From JABDIY01 sp963751955 (GTDB taxonomy: Bacteria > Actinomycetota > Acidimicrobiia > Acidimicrobiales > SZUA-35), in contig CAVVWM010000008.1 in assembly GCA_963751955.1 (NCBI GenBank), positions 62,001 through 126,000 on the forward strand: a DNA stretch of 64,000 nucleotides, written 5' to 3'. The notes beneath the pieces were generated by a model. The model had not been told where the DNA came from, ran no database searches, and saw only the letters and a program-made list of their open reading frames with translations. Shown here one piece after another: positions 60,333 to 64,000 of the stretch (the first letter of the stretch is position 1; each line of letters starts with the position of its first letter). The position numbers and the translations under genes are program-made.

Positions 60333-61769
60333 GTGATCATTCGGTACGGTCGAGGGGGTGGAAGGCCCGAATCCGTGAGCGGTCGGCGTAGGCGGCCGCG
60401 CCTCGAAGATCTCCCAGACCTACAGCGAAGCTCCACCGGTCGGGTGACGATACTCGACGATGTCGAGGCGGTAGGTCAGACCAGCACGTCGATAGCCCGA
60501 CGATCCAAACTTCGACCGTTGTTGGCGGTGCTGGCGATCTTCATCGTGCCGGTCGCCATCGCGGCCTTCGCATTTGGATCAAGGAGCCCCTCCGATTCTT
60601 CCGATACTGCCGATGGCGAGCCGTCGGAGGATGCCGCCGTCATCGAAGCTGACGCGCCGGTCGAGGAGTTCGACGAGCTTCGAGCCTATGGTTCCGGTGC
60701 CATTCAGCTGGGAAATCGATATTCGGCGATCAACAGCGCGCTCGACGCTGTTGTGGTCGCCGGGACCGTTGGAGAGGCGCCCAGTCAACCACTCCAGCTC
60801 TACGGCCCGGCCCCGAAACTGGAGTTGTTCCCTCCGGGAAACCGTGCACTCGACGAGATCACTTTCGACGCATCAGGTAACTGGCTGGCCGGGATCTACA
60901 AGAACGTCTTCGAACAGGACGTGCTGATGGTTGGCCGTCCCAAAGGCGTCAGCTGGGTGATGGACCCCGTTGCGGTGAACATCAACGGATATGCGTGGCA
61001 CCCCAGCGATCCCGGAGTGATCGCCTTCGCGCAACTCAACAATCTGGATCCCACGATCACCGACATTGTCTCGGAGGACTACACAAAGAGAAGGGTGATC
61101 AGCAAACGATTCCGTGCCGACTTCCCCGGTCGCCTGCGCCTGTGGGGCGACTGGGGTATGGCGTTCGATGAGCCCGGGCCAACGCCGCTCACCACCGTCG
61201 CAACCTACGAATTCGATCCTTCGTCATCGGCAGCGACAGTTCTCGAAGTGCTGGTAAGCGGCGTGCCTGGGCGTGCGCTGGGACAACTCGGGACGAATCG
61301 AATACTGATCGACGGCGCAGATGCACCGACGATCGTGAACGCCGCCAACGCGGTATTTGAGCAGAACCAATGGATCGAACCCGGGACCGAGGTCGCCGCG
61401 ATGTCGGGCTCACCGGATGGAAGATTCTCGGTTGCACTTGTGGTGGAACGAGGCTCCGACGACAGCCTCGGAGGCGAGGTGGTGCTGCTCGCATCGGACC
61501 CCACCTCGGTCAACGCAGCGAGCGAACTTCTGTTCACCATCGCTGGCCCGACGACGTTCGACTGGACCCCCGATGGTCGCTTCGTAGTCGGGTTTGAACC
61601 AGCTGAACTCAGTGCCGACGGGCAGCGTCGGAGCCCGGCGGCGATCACCGTCTACGACCTGGATCGCAGCCTCTATGTGGGCCGCCAACTACGGGAGAGT
61701 ATCGGCGGCGACCTCGACCTTCGCTTCCGCGCAACCGCGGTCGCCTTCCAAGAAACCCTCAATGACTGA
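60333..61769 (+). CDS. Hypothetical single-pass membrane protein with beta-propeller-like exterior
   Basis: This 478-residue protein has a basic cytoplasmic head, one helix (LLAVLAIFIVPVAIAAFAFG, near residue 65), an acidic Ser/Asp-rich spacer and a long beta-rich exterior. The WD40/TolB-like turns include EITFDASGNWLAGIYK, AMSGSPDGRFSVALV and FDWTPDGRFVVGFEP. No family could be named. A 7-bp hairpin (60310-60316 with 60321-60327) lies just before GTG 60333; GTG 60375 is another possible start. Confidence 0.65.
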   Translation: MIIRYGRGGGRPESVSGRRRRPRLEDLPDLQRSSTGRVTILDDVEAVGQTSTSIARRSKLRPLLAVLAIFIVPVAIAAFAFGSRSPSDSSDTADGEPSEDAAVIEADAPVEEFDELRAYGSGAIQLGNRYSAINSALDAVVVAGTVGEAPSQPLQLYGPAPKLELFPPGNRALDEITFDASGNWLAGIYKNVFEQDVLMVGRPKGVSWVMDPVAVNINGYAWHPSDPGVIAFAQLNNLDPTITDIVSEDYTKRRVISKRFRADFPGRLRLWGDWGMAFDEPGPTPLTTVATYEFDPSSSAATVLEVLVSGVPGRALGQLGTNRILIDGADAPTIVNAANAVFEQNQWIEPGTEVAAMSGSPDGRFSVALVVERGSDDSLGGEVVLLASDPTSVNAASELLFTIAGPTTFDWTPDGRFVVGFEPAELSADGQRRSPAAITVYDLDRSLYVGRQLRESIGGDLDLRFRATAVAFQETLND

Positions 61770-61781
61770 TAGAACTGAACT

Positions 61782-62559
61782 GTGCTGATTCTCCTTTCTC
61801 CCGCCAAGTCCCTGGACTACGAGACGCCACTGCCCACCAAGAAGCGAAGCGAACCTCGCATGCTCGACCGGTCAGCCGATCTCATCGACGTGCTGGCTCC
61901 GATGGGACCCAAGAAGCTCGCCAAGCTCATGGGCATCTCGGCTTCGTTGGCCGAAGAGAACGCCGCCCGGTTCCACGACTGGTGCACCCCTTTCACCCCC
62001 GACAATGCCGCGCCCGGCCGTCCTGGCGTTCAACGGCGACGTCTATCGCGGGTTGCAGGCCCCTTCGTTCACCGAGCGGGACTTCACTCACGCCCAGAAG
62101 ACGCTTCGAATCCTGTCGGGCCTCTACGGCGTGCTTCGGCCGCTCGATCTCATGCAGCCATACCGCCTCGAGATGGGGTCCAAGTTGAAGACCTCCAAGG
62201 GACCCACGCTGTACGACTTCTGGGGTTCGGAGATCACCGACATGCTGAACAAAGACCTGGCCGAGAGCCCAGGGCCCCGTGCAGTCGTGAACCTGGCCAG
62301 CAACGAGTACTTCGGCTCGGTGAAGAAGAACGAACTCGACGGCACCTTGATCACGCCCCGGTTCCTCGACGCCAAGGACGGCGAAGTGCCCAAGGTGAAA
62401 GCGTTCTTCGCAAAACATGCAAGGGGTGCGATGGCGGGCTGGATTGTTCGAAACAGGGTGAGTTCGATGCGCGGCCTCCGAGATTTCGATCAACACGGTT
62501 ACCGATTCGACCCTGCTCGCTCAACGACATCGTCGCCGGCGTTTTGTCGAGTGTCCTGA
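61782..62559 (+). CDS. yaaA: Peroxide stress protein YaaA (DUF328), frameshifted
   Basis: It starts at GTG 61782 (LILLSPAKSLDYETPLPTKKRSEPRM). After ARFHDWCTPFTPDNA the frame breaks at about 62010 and resumes as RPAVLAFNGDVYRGLQA. The family core then follows: RILSGLYGVLRPLDLMQPYRLEMG, LYDFWG and NLASNEYF. Removing one G in the GCCGCGCCC stretch restores NARPAVLAF, the exact family wording. YaaA lowers free iron and protects against peroxide in E. coli. The gene is likely intact in the organism if the extra base is an assembly error. Confidence 0.88.
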
Positions 62560-62566
62560 CCCAGTC

Positions 62567-63250
62567 ATGTCGTCCTACTTCAGCCCTGCGCTGTTCTCGT
62601 TTCTGACCGAACTGAAAGAGAACAACACTCGGGAGTGGTTCGCCGACAACAAAGAGCGCTACGAAGAACTCGTTCGTGAGCCTGCGCTGCGTTTCATCGA
62701 GGATTTCAGGGAACCCTTGCGGCACATCAGCCCTCACTTCGAGGCGAGTGCAAAGACCGTCGGCGGTTCCCTGTTTCGTATTCACAACGACGTGCGCTTC
62801 AGCAAGGACAAGACGCCATACAAGACCCATGTCGGAATCCACTTTCGCCACGAGCGAGCCAAGGACGCCCACGCTCCTGGCTTCTACCTGCACCTCGAAT
62901 CGAGGAATTGCTTCACCGGGGCAGGCCTCTGGCGGCCCGAGACCAAACTTGCCTACAAAATCCGTGAGTACATTGCGGCGAATCCGGACAAGTGGGTATC
63001 CATCCTCGATGCTGGGGCCTTCGCGGACAACTTCGAACTGCAGGGCGATTCGTTGAAGCGGCCGCCGAAGGGATTCGATCCCGAACATGTGCTCATCGAG
63101 GATCTGAAACGCAAGGATTTCATCGCAATCTCGACGCTCACGCAGCGAGAGGTGACCTCCCCGTCCTTCCTCGACAAATTCCAAGAGAGAATGGCGTTGA
63201 GCGCCGACTTCATGCGCTACGTCTGCGCCGCCGTGGGTGTACAGGCGTAG
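62567..63250 (+). CDS. DUF2461 (TIGR02453) family protein
   Basis: This 227-residue protein has the family pattern LFSFLTELKENNTREWFADNKERYEELVREPALRFIEDF, RIHNDVRFSKDKTPYKTHVGIHFRH and GFYLHLE. The family role is unknown. It starts 7 bases after the yaaA stop, so the two are probably co-transcribed. It converges with the gene at 63254 with 3 bases between. Confidence 0.92.
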   Translation: MSSYFSPALFSFLTELKENNTREWFADNKERYEELVREPALRFIEDFREPLRHISPHFEASAKTVGGSLFRIHNDVRFSKDKTPYKTHVGIHFRHERAKDAHAPGFYLHLESRNCFTGAGLWRPETKLAYKIREYIAANPDKWVSILDAGAFADNFELQGDSLKRPPKGFDPEHVLIEDLKRKDFIAISTLTQREVTSPSFLDKFQERMALSADFMRYVCAAVGVQA

Positions 63251-63253
63251 AGC

Positions 63254-63988
63254 TCAAGAGCCGGTTGTGAACTGCACCTCCACTGGTTCGCTGGCGATTC
63301 CACCGCTGCTGATCGCCCGGATCGTCACCGTGTAGCTCGTATTCGGAGTCAGTGGCGGTGAGAAGGCGGGGTCCCCGGCCAGGATCACATGGTTGAACCA
63401 GCACCGCTCGACATCGGGAAAGCCGCCACTACCTTCCTCGAAGCTTCCAACTCGATATCGGGATCCCACACATTCTTCACTACGCCACCGAATCTCCGCG
63501 CCGGTGCTCGATGTGCTGAACACTGTCACGTCCTGTGGGGGAGAGGGCGGGTCCGACGACTCCGAGACCGTAATAGTGGTGCTCAGCACTTGCTGAGTGG
63601 TTTGGGTTAGGGCGGTGGATGCGGTTGCCGGAGGTGACGTTGTCGTGGGCAACTCGGTAGTGCGGTCCGGGTCTGCGGTCGTTGCTGTGCCTTCGGTCGT
63701 GGTTGTCGTGGCCACAAGCGCCGCACCGCTCACCGAATTGTCGTTGGCGAACCGCGCATAACTCACACCCGCCAAGGTGATCGAAAGGACTGCAACCAGT
63801 CCGATCAACACTGCTCTGACCGGGTCGTTGGTTCCTTGAGCTGTGCTCGCGGGTTCTATCTGTTGCCCGGGATCAGGCTGACCCTCGGCGGGATCTGCGA
63901 GAAGTGCGGCCCTCATTGGGGCGTTAGGTGGAGCCTCGGTGCCGCCTTTTTGCCACCAGGACCATTGGACCTCTCCTTCTGACTCCAC
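63254..63988 (-). CDS. Predicted membrane-anchored protein with fibronectin type III domain
   Basis: This 244-residue protein has an N-terminal cytoplasmic stretch, one helix (AVLIGLVAVLSITLAGVSYA, near residue 65), a Thr/Ser-rich spacer and a C-terminal FnIII domain (PPSPPQDVTVFSTSSTGAEIRWR to PNTSYTVTIRAISSGGIASEPVEVQF). FnIII domains mediate carbohydrate or protein contacts at the surface. ATG 63988 lies near the window end, so a longer N-terminus cannot be excluded. Confidence 0.75.
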   Translation of the reverse strand: MESEGEVQWSWWQKGGTEAPPNAPMRAALLADPAEGQPDPGQQIEPASTAQGTNDPVRAVLIGLVAVLSITLAGVSYARFANDNSVSGAALVATTTTTEGTATTADPDRTTELPTTTSPPATASTALTQTTQQVLSTTITVSESSDPPSPPQDVTVFSTSSTGAEIRWRSEECVGSRYRVGSFEEGSGGFPDVERCWFNHVILAGDPAFSPPLTPNTSYTVTIRAISSGGIASEPVEVQFTTGS

Positions 63989-64000
63989 CGATTCATTCTG

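Overview
The window is about 64 kb of high-GC, gene-dense chromosomal DNA. It most likely comes from an uncultured Acidimicrobiia-like actinobacterium. The evidence is a GpgS/glucosylglycerate-hydrolase cluster, F420-type (LLM and PPOX-class) oxidoreductases, DUF1707 and DUF2087 proteins, GTG/TTG starts, an actinobacterial-type Nur box and many class-typical enoyl-CoA, MaoC and aldehyde dehydrogenases. Taxonomy is inferred from gene content only; there is no rRNA and no convincing tRNA.

Layout: 0-4.4 kb has the end of a glutamate-synthase-like gene, a cold-shock gene with a shared terminator, an HD hydrolase and a GntR regulator followed by trpBA. 4.5-7.5 kb has a two-subunit YeeE/YedE sulfur transporter, then a thioredoxin-like protein with an in-frame TGA at its redox position and a bacterial SECIS-like hairpin (a probable selenoprotein), coupled to a dienelactone hydrolase. 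7.5-10.1 kb (minus) is an ECF metal transporter (nikMN-Q-O) behind a Nur-type operator. 10-19 kb holds metabolic and membrane genes (enoyl-CoA hydratase, acylphosphatase, SSADH, UspA, CorA, MMPL). 19.2-24.2 kb is a degraded patch with integrase and folP2-like remnants, followed by a glucosylglycerate cluster: gpgS, GH63 hydrolase, MFS and a histidine phosphatase. 24.2-31.4 kb is a cytoplasm-facing molybdenum oxidoreductase module (fused FeS/NrfD subunit, catalytic subunit, SulP transporter, Fur-family gene), interrupted by a tandem array of 159-bp units. 31.4-55.5 kb is a mosaic of small metabolic operons. 55.6-59.9 kb is a TPP riboswitch with thiBPQ and a regulator on the opposite strand. 60-64 kb holds hypothetical proteins, YaaA and a DUF2461 protein.

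Themes. Several genes touch sulfur chemistry: YeeE/YedE uptake, a SoeABC-like oxidoreductase next to SulP, a rhodanese and a TSUP exporter. Metal and vitamin uptake are each tied to a recognisable control element (Nur box, TPP riboswitch). The standout candidate is the selenoprotein at 5704-6798.

Caveat: six otherwise well-conserved genes (GntR, nikMN, ferritin-like, class V aminotransferase, DUF2087 regulator, yaaA) each contain one single-base frameshift. This looks more like indel error in the assembly than widespread gene decay. The TGA in the selenoprotein candidate is a different kind of event, because the frame is unchanged on both sides.
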